Shown here one piece after another: positions 24,950-33,013 of a DNA stretch of 64,000 nucleotides (position 1 is the first letter of the stretch; each line of letters starts with the position of its first letter). A model generated the notes under the pieces. That model saw nothing but the letters and a program-made list of their open reading frames with translations, was not told where the DNA came from and searched no databases. Origin of the DNA: Gallionella straubiae (GTDB lineage: Bacteria; Pseudomonadota; Gammaproteobacteria; Burkholderiales; Gallionellaceae); contig NZ_CP194331.1 of NCBI RefSeq assembly GCF_051257895.1, forward strand, positions 992,001 through 1,056,000. The letters are read 5' to 3'. The position numbers and the translations under genes were made by a program.

Positions 24950-26193
24950 GGCGCGCTTCCCATCAGGCTTTTCTGTTCCGCGAGCCATTCCTGGCGGCTG
25001 CGGTAGAACGGGAACGGCGCCGGGTGCACGGCGTCTTCGGATTGCCAGACGATGTCGAATTGCCCATCCGGGCGCGCTTTGCCGATGCGCACGGTCTTCC
25101 ACAGGTGCCCGGTGTTGAAGTCCACCGCGACGATGCCTTCGGGGGCGGACATGCTCTGTTGCGCGAGGACGTTTTTCACCGGAGCCAGGTCCGTCGTGCC
25201 GGCGCTACGCACGCTGTCCGCCCACAGCATCGCGCCGATGTAGGAGGCTTCCATCGGGTCGTCGAGCACGCGCCCCTTGCCGAAACGCTGCCTGAAGCGC
25301 GCGATGAAGGCCTTGTTTTCTGCGCTGTCCACGCCCTGGAAGTAGTTCCAGGCGGCGTAGTGCCCCGCGATCAGTCCGGGTTCCATCGCCGCGAGTTCAA
25401 CTTCGGCGATGCTGGTGGAGAAGACGGGGATTTTTTCCGCGTCGATGCCGGCCTCCTTGAGGGCGCGGAAGAAGTACCGGTTGCTGTCGCCGTTGAGGGT
25501 GTTGAGGATGAAGTCGGGACGCCTTGCGGCAATTTCGTTCACCGCGGCCGCCATGTCGCTCGCACCCAGCGGTTGGTAGCGTTCGCCCGTCAGTTGTCCG
25601 CCTTGGGCGAGCAGGACGTCCTTGACCATGCGGTTGACGGTGCGCGGGAAGACGTAGTCCGAGCCGATGAGGTAGTAGCGCTTGCCGTATTGCCGCAGCG
25701 CCCAGAGCGCCATCGGGATGATTTGCTGGTTAGGCACGGCGCCGGTGTAGACGATGTCGGGGGATTGTTCGAGACCTTCGTACTGCAGGGGGTAGAACAG
25801 GAGGTGGTGATGCTTTTCGACGACGGGTTTGACGGCCTTGCGGCAGTTCGATGTCCAGCAGCCGAACAGGGCCTGCACCTTGTCCTGCGCGATGAGTTTT
25901 TCGGCCTGCTCCGCGCAATAGGCATCGTCCGAGCGGCAGTCGGCGACGATCATCTCGACCGGCCGTCCGTTGAGTCCACCGGTCTGGTTGGCTTCTTCGA
26001 CGGCGAGCCGGATGGCGTCAACCAGGGGGGCTTCGCTCGCCGCCATGGTGCCGGTCAGCGAGTGCGGCACACCGATCTTGATGGGGGGTTTGGCGCGTCC
26101 GTACTGGTCGTACAGCAGCAGGCCGGCCAGCAGGACGGCGGCCAGCAGGATGATGGCCGGCAGTTTGGATCTTTTGCTAAGCAGGTTTTGCAT
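24946..26193 (-). CDS. Urea/short-chain-amide-type periplasmic binding protein (sensory)
   Basis: 415 residues. An N-terminal hydrophobic helix (residues 12-28) without an obvious cleavage or lipobox suggests membrane anchoring. The mature part matches the type I periplasmic-binding-protein fold of the UrtA/AmiC/FmdD group: KIGVPHSLTGTMA, GLNGRPVEMIVAD, ALFGCWTSNCRKA, LFYPLQYEG, GAVPNQQIIP and LIGSDYVFPRTVN. No ABC permease or ATPase genes are nearby. Instead it overlaps a histidine kinase by four bases, so it likely presents a ligand, perhaps urea or an amide, to that sensor. Confidence 0.88.
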   Translation of the reverse strand: MQNLLSKRSKLPAIILLAAVLLAGLLLYDQYGRAKPPIKIGVPHSLTGTMAASEAPLVDAIRLAVEEANQTGGLNGRPVEMIVADCRSDDAYCAEQAEKLIAQDKVQALFGCWTSNCRKAVKPVVEKHHHLLFYPLQYEGLEQSPDIVYTGAVPNQQIIPMALWALRQYGKRYYLIGSDYVFPRTVNRMVKDVLLAQGGQLTGERYQPLGASDMAAAVNEIAARRPDFILNTLNGDSNRYFFRALKEAGIDAEKIPVFSTSIAEVELAAMEPGLIAGHYAAWNYFQGVDSAENKAFIARFRQRFGKGRVLDDPMEASYIGAMLWADSVRSAGTTDLAPVKNVLAQQSMSAPEGIVAVDFNTGHLWKTVRIGKARPDGQFDIVWQSEDAVHPAPFPFYRSRQEWLAEQKSLMGSAP

Positions 26194-26252
26194 AAACGAT
26201 CCCGGCCCGCCTTGAATATGCCCGATTGGAAATTATATGGGACTTTCCGGAA

Positions 26253-27050
26253 TCAGTGCATGCCGAACGTCTCACGCAGGAATGACGTGGCTTGCCGCCA
26301 TGAATCGCGGTCGGCGGCGGCATCGTAGGCCAGCGGCAGGTTGAATTTCCGCCCCAGTTCATCCGCATCGGGGTTGGTGAAACTATGCTTTACGCCGGGA
26401 TAGGTGACCACGCGGAAGTCCGCCCCCGCGCTTTCCATCTCCTTCCTGAAGGCGGCGACCGCATCCGCGGGGATCATCGGGTCGGCCTCGCCGGTGAAGG
26501 AAATGATGCGCGCCCTGACCTTGCCGGGCTGCGCGGGACTGTCGGTGCCGAGCGAACCGTGGAAACTCGCCACGCCTCTCAGGTTCACCCCGGCACGCGC
26601 CATATTGAGCACCACGCCGCCGCCGAAACAGTAGCCGATCGCCGCGATCCGTTCGGGATCGACGGTTTTCTGTTTGCGCAGCAAGCGCATGCCCGCTTCG
26701 AAGCGCGCCTTGGCGAGCGGCATGTTCTTCGCCACCTCCGTCGCAAACTTGCCCGCGTCGTCCGGATGGTTGGCCTGTTTGCCGCCGCCGTACATGTCCA
26801 CCGCCAGCGCGGTGTAGCCCAGCCCGGCCAGCATGTCAGCGCGCTTGCGCGCATAGGCGTTGTGTCCCCACCACTCGTGCACCACCAGCACCGCGGGACG
26901 CTTGCCCTTCACGGCATCGTCCCAGGCGAGATAGCCCTTGAGAACCGTGCCGTCCGCGCGATAGCTCACCTCCTTGCCCTGCACCGCGGCCTGCGCCGCG
27001 GGAACAACGGTCAGGCAAAACAGCGAAACCAGCATCATGATTTGCTTCAT
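26253..27050 (-). CDS. Secreted dienelactone-hydrolase-family protein
   Basis: 265 residues. Signal peptide (MKQIMMLVSLFCLTVVPAAQA), GGGAGGATGCC-type ribosome-binding sequence. Alpha/beta-hydrolase fold with VVHEWWGHNAYARKRADML, the nucleophile elbow GYCFGG (Cys nucleophile, as in dienelactone hydrolases), Asp in FTGEADPMIP and His in GVKHSF, a complete Cys-Asp-His triad. Predicted periplasmic. The substrate is unknown. It lies upstream of the sensory operon with a 59-base gap and may be a separate transcript. Confidence 0.9.
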   Translation of the reverse strand: MKQIMMLVSLFCLTVVPAAQAAVQGKEVSYRADGTVLKGYLAWDDAVKGKRPAVLVVHEWWGHNAYARKRADMLAGLGYTALAVDMYGGGKQANHPDDAGKFATEVAKNMPLAKARFEAGMRLLRKQKTVDPERIAAIGYCFGGGVVLNMARAGVNLRGVASFHGSLGTDSPAQPGKVRARIISFTGEADPMIPADAVAAFRKEMESAGADFRVVTYPGVKHSFTNPDADELGRKFNLPLAYDAAADRDSWRQATSFLRETFGMH

Positions 27051-27089
27051 GGCATCCTCCCTGTTGTAGACAATCGATCAAAAAAGCAC

Positions 27090-27178
27090 TTCACCACGAA
27101 GGTCACGAAGATTCCTGCGGCGCAACATTTCCCGGTGACTTTCGTTCTTCTTCGTGCTCTTCGTGTCCTTCGTGGTTC
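27090..27178. repeat. CACGAAG-family inverted repeat cassette
   Basis: The left arm is TTCACCACGAAGGTCACGAA and the right arm is a triple TTCGTG series ending CCTTCGTGGTTCA, facing inward around about 45 bases. It lies between the dienelactone-hydrolase-like and metallo-beta-lactamase-fold genes. Confidence 0.75.
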
Positions 27179-27193
27179 AAAGCCTTTGCAAGA

Positions 27194-27958
27194 TCAAAAA
27201 ACGAACTCTTGCCCCTGCTGCAACTGCTGCGGCCGGAATGCGCCGCAGGTGGCCATGACTTCCGCCATGGTGCTCTCTTCCCTACCCGGTTCCATGTGAG
27301 AGATGAACAGTTGCACCGGGCGCTGCAGGCGCGCTAGGCCGCGCGCGAGGAGTCCGGCGGTGAAGTGCCCGGACTTCGCGGCGGCGGTTTGGATGGCATC
27401 GAGGAAGGTCGTTTCGACCATCAGGTAGTGCAGGTTTTCGATGCGGTTCAGCGCCGCCCAGAATTCCTCGCAATCGGTGGTGTCGCCGCTGTAGACGAAG
27501 CTCGCGGCGCCGCTGTCCACGCAATACCCCACGGCCGGCACCGCATGGCGCGCGGGCAGCGTCGTGATGCGCCGCCCGCCGAGCTGCAGCGTGGTGCCGA
27601 CCGTCAGCGGAAAGAAGCGGATGTAGGGATGGTCCGCGCTCGGCAAGACGGTGTAGTCCGGCCACAGTTCGCCGTTGAGCATGTGCTGCCTCAGTGCGGT
27701 AATGGTCTGCGGCAGGGCATGGACGTTCAGCGGACGCTGGCGCAGAAAGGCGGCGGCATCCGCGAGCAGCGGCAGGAAGCCGCTGTGGTCGAGGTGCGCG
27801 TGGGTGAGGAAGACATGTTCGAGGAGCGCCATACGCTCCAGCGTGAGGTCGCCCGCGCCGCTGCCCGCATCGATCAGGATGTCGTCGTCGAGCAGCAGCG
27901 AGACGGTGCGCCGCACCCCGCCGATCCCGCCACAACAGCCCAGCACAGTCAGGCGCAT
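27194..27958 (-). CDS. Metallo-beta-lactamase-fold hydrolase, class II cAMP phosphodiesterase-like
   Basis: 254 residues from ATG at 27958 (MRLTVLGCCGGIGG), preceded by GGGAGGCTGCG. A longer frame from 28021 reads repeat-adjacent DNA. The metal-binding motif is THAHLDHSG, with later His in LPARHAVPAVGY and Asp in YSGDTTD; HMEPGREES completes the site. The pattern resembles 3',5'-cyclic-nucleotide phosphodiesterases of class II. RNase Z-like or other hydrolase activity is possible. Confidence 0.85.
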   Translation of the reverse strand: MRLTVLGCCGGIGGVRRTVSLLLDDDILIDAGSGAGDLTLERMALLEHVFLTHAHLDHSGFLPLLADAAAFLRQRPLNVHALPQTITALRQHMLNGELWPDYTVLPSADHPYIRFFPLTVGTTLQLGGRRITTLPARHAVPAVGYCVDSGAASFVYSGDTTDCEEFWAALNRIENLHYLMVETTFLDAIQTAAAKSGHFTAGLLARGLARLQRPVQLFISHMEPGREESTMAEVMATCGAFRPQQLQQGQEFVF

Positions 27959-28037
27959 CGCAGCCTCCCTGAAAACCGGATTATCGATACCGGCGGCAAC
28001 GCCGGCATTATTGATCGGCACGAATAGAAATTACATT

Positions 28038-28103
28038 CCGTTCGACCTGAGCCTGTCGAAGGCCATGCAGCCATTCATGTTTCGACGAGCTCAACACGAA
28101 CGG
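28038..28103. repeat. TTCGACAGGCTCAG-family inverted repeat, diverged
   Basis: The left end is CCGTTCGACCTGAGCCTGTC. The right end, TTCGACGAGCTCAACACGAA followed by CGGC, is a decayed inverse. It lies upstream of the metallo-hydrolase gene. Related to 19267-19349 and 30075-30167. Confidence 0.68.
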
Positions 28104-28174
28104 CTTCATGCTCTATTCGTGCGGCACAGTTAAGCAATCACTACAGGGCCGATAGGCCGATGGCCAACCGGACG

Positions 28175-28480
28175 TTAAACGATTCCGGACTCGACCTTGC
28201 TGCGCACATAGAAGATGTTGAGGCTCTGCGAGTGCACCCGCTGCAACATCTGTTCGGCGAGCTTGTCGTCCACGATGAACTCAACCTGCACCGCCAGTTC
28301 CCCGGCCAGCTCGAAGAAAGTCTCCTCGCGCAGTCTGCCGTGCCGTCCGAACCCGGCGATGGCGCGGAATGCCGAGCCGCCGAGGATGCCGAGTTCCCTG
28401 GCCTCTTCCAGCAGCCACTCATAGAGAGGCTCGCCGGAATGGAGCTGTTTTTCGGTGACATAGAAAGTAAGCTGATTCAT
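28175..28480 (-). CDS. DUF190-family protein
   Basis: 101 residues, preceded by TTAGGAGAACG. The alternation of a beta strand (NQLTFYVTEKQLHSGEPLYEWLLEEA), a Gly-rich segment (GGSAFRAIAGFGRHG) and VEFIVDDKLAEQML is characteristic of the DUF190 ferredoxin-like fold, related to PII-type proteins. These genes are often next to crcB, as here (10-base gap). A regulatory role in fluoride or ion handling is inferred only. Confidence 0.85.
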   Translation of the reverse strand: MNQLTFYVTEKQLHSGEPLYEWLLEEARELGILGGSAFRAIAGFGRHGRLREETFFELAGELAVQVEFIVDDKLAEQMLQRVHSQSLNIFYVRSKVESGIV

Positions 28481-28490
28481 CGTCGTTCTC

Positions 28491-28874
28491 CTAATTTTGA
28501 AGCCACTTGAAAGTCTGTATACCCAGCACCGTCATCAGCAGCGAACCGCCGAGATGCGCCGCGATGATGGCCGTGCCCCACGCATACTGCCCGCGCAGCA
28601 GCAGGGTGACGGTCTCCGCCGAAAAGGTGGAAAAAGTGGTCAGCCCGCCGAGGAAACCGGTGATGACGAGCAGCCGCCATTCCGGCGACAGCGTCGGGTG
28701 CTGGACGAAGAAGGCGATCGCGAGCCCGATCAGGTAGCCGCCGATGAGGTTGGCCGCGAGTGTGCCGAGCGGCAGCTCCGGCAGCGCCGGGTTGAACCAC
28801 AGCCCCAGGCCCCAGCGCAGCCATGCGCCGACGGCCGCGCCGATCCCCACCGAGAGAAATGCGTAGAGCGCCAT
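28491..28874 (-). CDS. crcB: Fluoride channel CrcB/Fluc
   Basis: 127 residues, four membrane helices. Signature segments are GAAVGAWLRWGLG, LPLGTLAANLIGGYLIG (the pore Asn) and TGFLGGLTTFSTFSAE (the Phe and Thr/Ser pore track). Fluc dimers export fluoride. It lies between DUF190 and a small coiled-coil protein on the same strand, spacing 7-10 bases. No fluoride riboswitch consensus could be recognised upstream of the three-gene group. Confidence 0.95.
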   Translation of the reverse strand: MALYAFLSVGIGAAVGAWLRWGLGLWFNPALPELPLGTLAANLIGGYLIGLAIAFFVQHPTLSPEWRLLVITGFLGGLTTFSTFSAETVTLLLRGQYAWGTAIIAAHLGGSLLMTVLGIQTFKWLQN

Positions 28875-28881
28875 GTTCCGC

Positions 28882-29196
28882 TTATTGTTTCCAGGCCTTG
28901 TCGAACGCGGCTTGCGCCTTGTCGTGCTGCTTCCTGCTTTCGAGGTAGCGTTTTTCCGACTGCGTGGCCTTCTTGCGCTCCGCCTCCAGTTGGCCCTTCA
29001 GCCGCGCCACTTCCTTCTCGATCGCCGCGAGGCGCTTCGCATCCGCATCGCGCTCCGCCTCGGCGGCCTTCATCTCGTCCTGCGCGAGCCGCAGCGCGGT
29101 CTGCGCGGTGGACACGTCCCTCGCCAGCGCCGTAGCCGAGAGGCCGGACAGGAGAAGCGCGAATGCGCCAGTCAACAGCAGTTTGTTGCGAAACAT
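28882..29196 (-). CDS. Small periplasmic coiled-coil protein
   Basis: 104 residues. Signal peptide ending ALA (about residue 25), then one charged coiled coil rich in Ala/Glu/Lys (TAQTALRLAQDEMKAAEAER, EVARLKGQLEAERKKATQSEKR). It starts after AAGGAGTAGTC. It is followed by crcB with a seven-base gap, so it may be the first gene of a coiled-coil/crcB/DUF190 operon. It resembles no family I can name; function unknown. Confidence 0.75.
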   Translation of the reverse strand: MFRNKLLLTGAFALLLSGLSATALARDVSTAQTALRLAQDEMKAAEAERDADAKRLAAIEKEVARLKGQLEAERKKATQSEKRYLESRKQHDKAQAAFDKAWKQ

Positions 29197-29265
29197 GACT
29201 ACTCCTTCAAAGAGGTATGTTGCAAACCCCAGAAGCCGTTTTAAAAATCCGCGGGGGAGGAGATT

Positions 29266-30549
29266 CTACTCCACCACGCGCACTACTGCGAAGCCGCCGC
29301 CCGGTGTGCGGAAGTTGGTGGTCTGTCCCTGGTAGAGGCGCGCCACGACGAGCTGCACCCGCCTATCGTAAACGTAGCAGCGCACATCGCACTTGAGCGG
29401 CTGCGGCTCCGCCCCCTCGACGCAGACCATGCGCTCGCCGGGTGCTGCCATGCGCTGCGCGACGTAGCCGCCCCGCATGATCTCCTCGAACACCCGCTTG
29501 GTGAGCTTCGCGCCGCTGTAGCTGCCCTTGCTGCCGTAGCCCGCGGCGGGCTTGAAGAACCAATGCTTGCGCTCCTGCCACCAACGGTCATGGTCCGCCG
29601 CCTGCACCAGCCGGGTCTGCGGCACGCCCGCCAGCAGCGTGGCGATGTCGGCCTCGCTCGCGCCGAGCGCGCGCAGGCCTTCCGCACCGGTCAGCCGCGC
29701 CAGCTTGCGCTTGTCGGCGTAGCGCGCATAGTGCGCGGGGCCGGGCGTCACGACTGCGCCACCCTCCAGATACGCCTGCCGCAGCGCGGGATATTTCTGC
29801 AGGGAAAAATCCGTCAGGCGGTTGTACACCAGGTCGATCTTCTGCTCGCCAAGATAGAGTTCATTCCCGCGCAGTTGCAGCGCGGACGGGTCGGCGATGC
29901 AGGCCATGATCCCGGCGCGCCCGAACATCTTCTGCGCGAGCAGGAATTCGGGATACAGGTACTGCGCCTCCGGCTGCTCGTCCACGATGGCGACAGCCTG
30001 CAGCGGCACACCGCTGCGCGCCAGCCGCCACTCGTTGCGGAACATCGCGAGGAACACATCATTCAGAGAAACATCCGTTTGCCCTGAGATATCGAAGGGT
30101 GAACTCTCATGCTTCGATACGCTTGGCGTACCCTGTGCTGAGTCTGGCGAAGCATCAGCATGAACGGGAAGTATTGCCTCGCGCTGGCTGTCGAGCAGCA
30201 GCGCATTCAGGAGCCCGCCGCCCGCGTTGCTGTTGATCTCGATGAGATGCGCGCCGTCGCTGTTGAGGTGGAAGTCGTAGCCGTAGAACACGCCAAGTGC
30301 AGAATCCGGCGCGGAGCTTTGCTCCCACCCCGGCAGCCTCACCACCCGCTCCACCGCCTCGATCACTGCGCGCATCTGCCGCATCTGCGCAGCCGTGACG
30401 AACACCGCCACATCGGCGAACAGGTGCGGGCAGCGCTCCGTCACCAGGTCATACCACGCCTCGCCTTCGCCCTGCATCGCGCGCCGTAGCGCGGCTCGGT
30501 CCAGCGTGGCAGCATGACAATCCGCGTTAAGCCGTTCCGCCTCGCTCAT
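29266..30549 (-). CDS. Uncharacterised ATP-grasp-like protein with an in-frame repeat insertion
   Basis: 427 residues. Segments such as HLIEINSNAGGGLLNALL, IDLVYNRLTDFSLQKY, HWFFKPAAGYGSKGSYSG and PLKCDVRCYVYD resemble ATP-grasp enzymes (nucleotide-binding Lys/Gly loop and a Glu-x-Asn metal site), perhaps in the circularly permuted glutathionylspermidine-synthase-like group. Substrate unknown. Residues about 128-158 are encoded by a dispersed repeat (30075-30167, 93 bases) and look foreign to the fold. Its start overlaps the stop of the chalcone-isomerase-like gene by four bases, so the two are coupled. Confidence 0.6.
   Translation of the reverse strand: MSEAERLNADCHAATLDRAALRRAMQGEGEAWYDLVTERCPHLFADVAVFVTAAQMRQMRAVIEAVERVVRLPGWEQSSAPDSALGVFYGYDFHLNSDGAHLIEINSNAGGGLLNALLLDSQREAILPVHADASPDSAQGTPSVSKHESSPFDISGQTDVSLNDVFLAMFRNEWRLARSGVPLQAVAIVDEQPEAQYLYPEFLLAQKMFGRAGIMACIADPSALQLRGNELYLGEQKIDLVYNRLTDFSLQKYPALRQAYLEGGAVVTPGPAHYARYADKRKLARLTGAEGLRALGASEADIATLLAGVPQTRLVQAADHDRWWQERKHWFFKPAAGYGSKGSYSGAKLTKRVFEEIMRGGYVAQRMAAPGERMVCVEGAEPQPLKCDVRCYVYDRRVQLVVARLYQGQTTNFRTPGGGFAVVRVVE
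30075..30167. repeat. TTCGACAGGCTCAG-family repeat carried in frame within a gene
   Basis: On the plus strand it begins CCGTTTGCCCTGAGATATCG and ends near GCATGAACGG, with AAGGGTGAA and CTGTGCTGAGTCTGGCGAAG inside, a degraded copy of the elements at 19267 and 28038. It spans 93 bases, a multiple of three, inside the ATP-grasp-like gene and contributes 31 codons with no stop. Confidence 0.65.
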
Positions 30550-31112
30550 CGTCCACCCAACAGTTTCTGCTTGAGGTCGGCCTGTGCCGGCTTGTCGCCG
30601 AGCCAGACTTTCAGCAACGCGCCGTAGAACTGCGCACCGCCGACTATACCCTTCGGGACGCCGTTCACGCTGACCTGCGTGCCGCTGCCCGGCAGATAGT
30701 CCAGCGTCACGACATCGCCTTTCTCGATTTCATCGATCGCGCGAAAGATCGCCGCGAATTCCTTGAGCGGCCTCTCCAATGCGCTCAATTCAGCGGGGGT
30801 GTGATTGGCAGCAATGGCATTGTTCAGCGCGCTGAACAGGTGATCGGCGCTGATGCCGATCAAAAGGTGCAGCGCCATGCGCTTTTCGCCGCCGTCAGCC
30901 TGCACCGCCGCCCAACTGACGCTTTTCCCCGGCAGGTAAAGCGCCGCGATGTACAGGTCGAGAAAGAACCTGCTGCGCACCCCGGCACCATTAAGTTGCA
31001 GATCGCGGCTGCCGAGATGCACGCTGTCCGGCAGTTTCACGCCGTCCACCTCGGCGGCTCGCGCGTACGCGCACAGGCAGAGCAACAACATGCCCAGCCA
31101 TAATTTTCGCAT
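30546..31112 (-). CDS. Chalcone-isomerase-like secreted protein
   Basis: 188 residues from ATG at 31112 (MRKLWLGMLLLCLCAYARAA, signal peptide). GVKLPDSVHLGSRDLQLNGAGVRSRFFLDLYIAALYLP is the chalcone-isomerase-like family core. A later GIVGGAQFYGALLKVWLGDKP matches the C-terminal part. Bacterial members are periplasmic and probably bind fatty acids or similar ligands rather than chalcones. It follows the thiolase gene and overlaps the ATP-grasp-like gene. Confidence 0.88.
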   Translation of the reverse strand: MRKLWLGMLLLCLCAYARAAEVDGVKLPDSVHLGSRDLQLNGAGVRSRFFLDLYIAALYLPGKSVSWAAVQADGGEKRMALHLLIGISADHLFSALNNAIAANHTPAELSALERPLKEFAAIFRAIDEIEKGDVVTLDYLPGSGTQVSVNGVPKGIVGGAQFYGALLKVWLGDKPAQADLKQKLLGGR

Positions 31113-31143
31113 CAGGATTTTTCCTTGAATCATTACAGGAATG

Positions 31144-32340
31144 CTAAAGCGCCTCGAAAATACCCGCCGCGCCCATGCCGGTGCCGATGCACATCGTCAC
31201 CATGCCGTACTTCTGCTTGCGGCGGCGCAGGCCGTGCAGCAGCGTCGCGGTGCGGATCGCACCGGTCGCACCCAAAGGATGGCCGAGTGCGATCGCGCCG
31301 CCGAGCGGGTTGACGATAGCCGGGTCGAGGCCGACATCGCCGATCACCGCGAGCGACTGCGCGGCGAAGGCCTCGTTGAGCTCGATCCAGCCCAGGTCGG
31401 AAAGCTTCAGGCCGGTCTGCTGCAGGACGCGCGGGATCGCCTCCTTCGGCCCGATGCCCATGATCTCCGGCGGCACGCCCGCGACGCTGAAGCCGAGAAA
31501 CTTGCCGATGGGCGTAAGGTTGAAGCGCTTCAACGCGGCCTCGGAGCACAGCAGCACTGCCGCCGCGCCGTCCGACATCTGCGAGCTGTTGCCCGCGGTG
31601 ACCGAGCCCTTTTGCGCGAATACTGGCCTGAGTTTCGCGAGCGCCTCGAGCGAAGTGTCGGCGCGCGGCCCCTCGTCGTGCATCGCGAGGCGGCGCTGCT
31701 CCGTCGCCTCGCGCTCGATCAAATCCGGCCGGTGCTCGACGATCTCGAAAGGCGCGATCTCGTCCGCGAACTCGCCGTTCGCGATTCCCGCGAGCGCACG
31801 CCGGTGGCTCTCGCAGGCGAACGCATCCTGCGCCTCGCGCGACACCTTCCATTGCGCGGCCACCTTTTCCGCCGTCAGCCCCATGCCGTAGGCGATGCCG
31901 ACATGTTCGTCCGCGAAGATCGCCGGATTGAACGCGACCTTGTTGCCCATCATCGGCACCATGCTCATGCTCTCTGCGCCCCCCGCGATCATCACGTCGG
32001 CTTCGCCCAAACGAATCCGATCCGCCGCGAGCGCCACCGCCTGCAGGCCGGAAGAGCAGAAGCGGTTCACCGTCATGCCCGGCACGCCGTTCGGCAGCCC
32101 CGCGAGCAGCAGCGCGATGCGCGCCACGTTCATGCCCTGCTCCGCCTCCGGCATCGCGCAGCCGACGATGACATCACCAATAACAGCCGGATCGAGCGAA
32201 GGCGCCTGCGCCAGCACGCCCTTCAGCGCATGCACCAGCAGATCGTCGGGCCGCGTGTTGCGGAACATCCCGCGCGGCGCCTTGCCGACCGGCGTGCGCG
32301 TCGCGGCAACGATGTAGGCTTCCTGGATTTGTTTGGTCAT
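31144..32340 (-). CDS. fadA: Acetyl-CoA acyltransferase (3-ketoacyl-CoA thiolase)
   Basis: 398 residues, GGAGGAGACATC upstream. Catalytic Cys95 in VNRFCSSGLQAV, His in GGAIALGHPLGATGA and the second Cys in CIGTGMGAAG are present. It cleaves 3-ketoacyl-CoA in beta-oxidation or may run as an acetoacetyl-CoA thiolase. It belongs with the dehydrogenase/hydratase gene at 33863-36448, from which it is separated by the relBE-type pair and the NYN gene. The symbol is given on context. Confidence 0.92.
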   Translation of the reverse strand: MTKQIQEAYIVAATRTPVGKAPRGMFRNTRPDDLLVHALKGVLAQAPSLDPAVIGDVIVGCAMPEAEQGMNVARIALLLAGLPNGVPGMTVNRFCSSGLQAVALAADRIRLGEADVMIAGGAESMSMVPMMGNKVAFNPAIFADEHVGIAYGMGLTAEKVAAQWKVSREAQDAFACESHRRALAGIANGEFADEIAPFEIVEHRPDLIEREATEQRRLAMHDEGPRADTSLEALAKLRPVFAQKGSVTAGNSSQMSDGAAAVLLCSEAALKRFNLTPIGKFLGFSVAGVPPEIMGIGPKEAIPRVLQQTGLKLSDLGWIELNEAFAAQSLAVIGDVGLDPAIVNPLGGAIALGHPLGATGAIRTATLLHGLRRRKQKYGMVTMCIGTGMGAAGIFEAL

Positions 32341-32357
32341 GATGTCTCCTCCACCGA

Positions 32358-32639
32358 TTAACGTTTCGCAGCCGCGCGATAAACCGCATTGCGCTCCCGC
32401 TTGCCGACCGCGACCACGATCACCAGCAACACGGTATCCCGCACCTCATACACCAGCCGGTATCCCACGCTGCGCAGTTTGATTTTATATCGGTCTTTAT
32501 GGCCTGCAAGCCTCGCCGAGGGAGCACGCGGATGCTGCAAGCGCTCGGCCAGTTTCTTCTTGAATTGTTCGCGGACTGTCGTATCCAGCTTGCGCCACTC
32601 CAGCAGCGCATCGGGATGAAAACTCAGCTCATAGCTCAT
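32358..32639 (-). CDS. relE: RelE/ParE-family toxin-like protein
   Basis: 93 residues. SYELSFHPDALLEWRKLDTTVREQFKKKLAERL and RYKIKLRSVGYRLVYEVRDTVLLVIVVAVGKRERNAVY follow the RelE pattern, including the basic core and C-terminal Tyr. RelE toxins cut mRNA on the ribosome. The start overlaps the antitoxin gene by 11 bases, and the stop lies 17 bases before the thiolase start. Toxin activity is inferred. Confidence 0.92.
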   Translation of the reverse strand: MSYELSFHPDALLEWRKLDTTVREQFKKKLAERLQHPRAPSARLAGHKDRYKIKLRSVGYRLVYEVRDTVLLVIVVAVGKRERNAVYRAAAKR

Positions 32640-32883
32640 CGAGCTTGACCCGCACCGGACGCTTGCCGTCCTTCAAGCGCGCATCGGCAATTGCGTTCAA
32701 CTCCAGGTCTTCCAGCTTATCCATCAGTGCCTCATAAGCTTTCGCAGGAACGCAATAGAAAGTCGGCTCATTGCGGTTCAAAATCGCCACCGGAAAGCCT
32801 TCCCCGGCCGCAACCGTCGCCATCGGGTTCTTTTTCAACTCGGAAACACTCGCCGTCGTTTCCGCAAGGATTACATGTGCCAT
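32629..32883 (-). CDS. relB: RelB/Phd-family antitoxin-like protein
   Basis: 84 residues from ATG at 32883 (MAHVILAETTASVSELKKNP), with GGAGGGAGAACC upstream. It is a Phd/YefM/RelB-type antitoxin: N-terminal SVSELKKNPMATV and GFPVAILNRNEPTFYCVP, then a helical C-terminus KLEDLELNAIADARLKDG. It overlaps the relE start and would both neutralise the toxin and repress the pair. Confidence 0.9.
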   Translation of the reverse strand: MAHVILAETTASVSELKKNPMATVAAGEGFPVAILNRNEPTFYCVPAKAYEALMDKLEDLELNAIADARLKDGKRPVRVKLDEL

Positions 32884-33013
32884 TTGGTTCTCCCTCCATT
32901 TAACGGAGCCAAGAATAGCACCCGGAACAGGTCTCGGCAATGGTCTCGCATTATGGAGTTAGCGAAAAGCGAAGCTGGCCCCTTTTAATCCTGATGCCGG
33001 CCATTTTTTGCTT

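Noticed and set aside
29197..29265. Possible fluoride riboswitch ahead of the coiled-coil/crcB/DUF190 genes
   Set aside because: The short gap has no recognisable fluoride-riboswitch consensus or paired elements.
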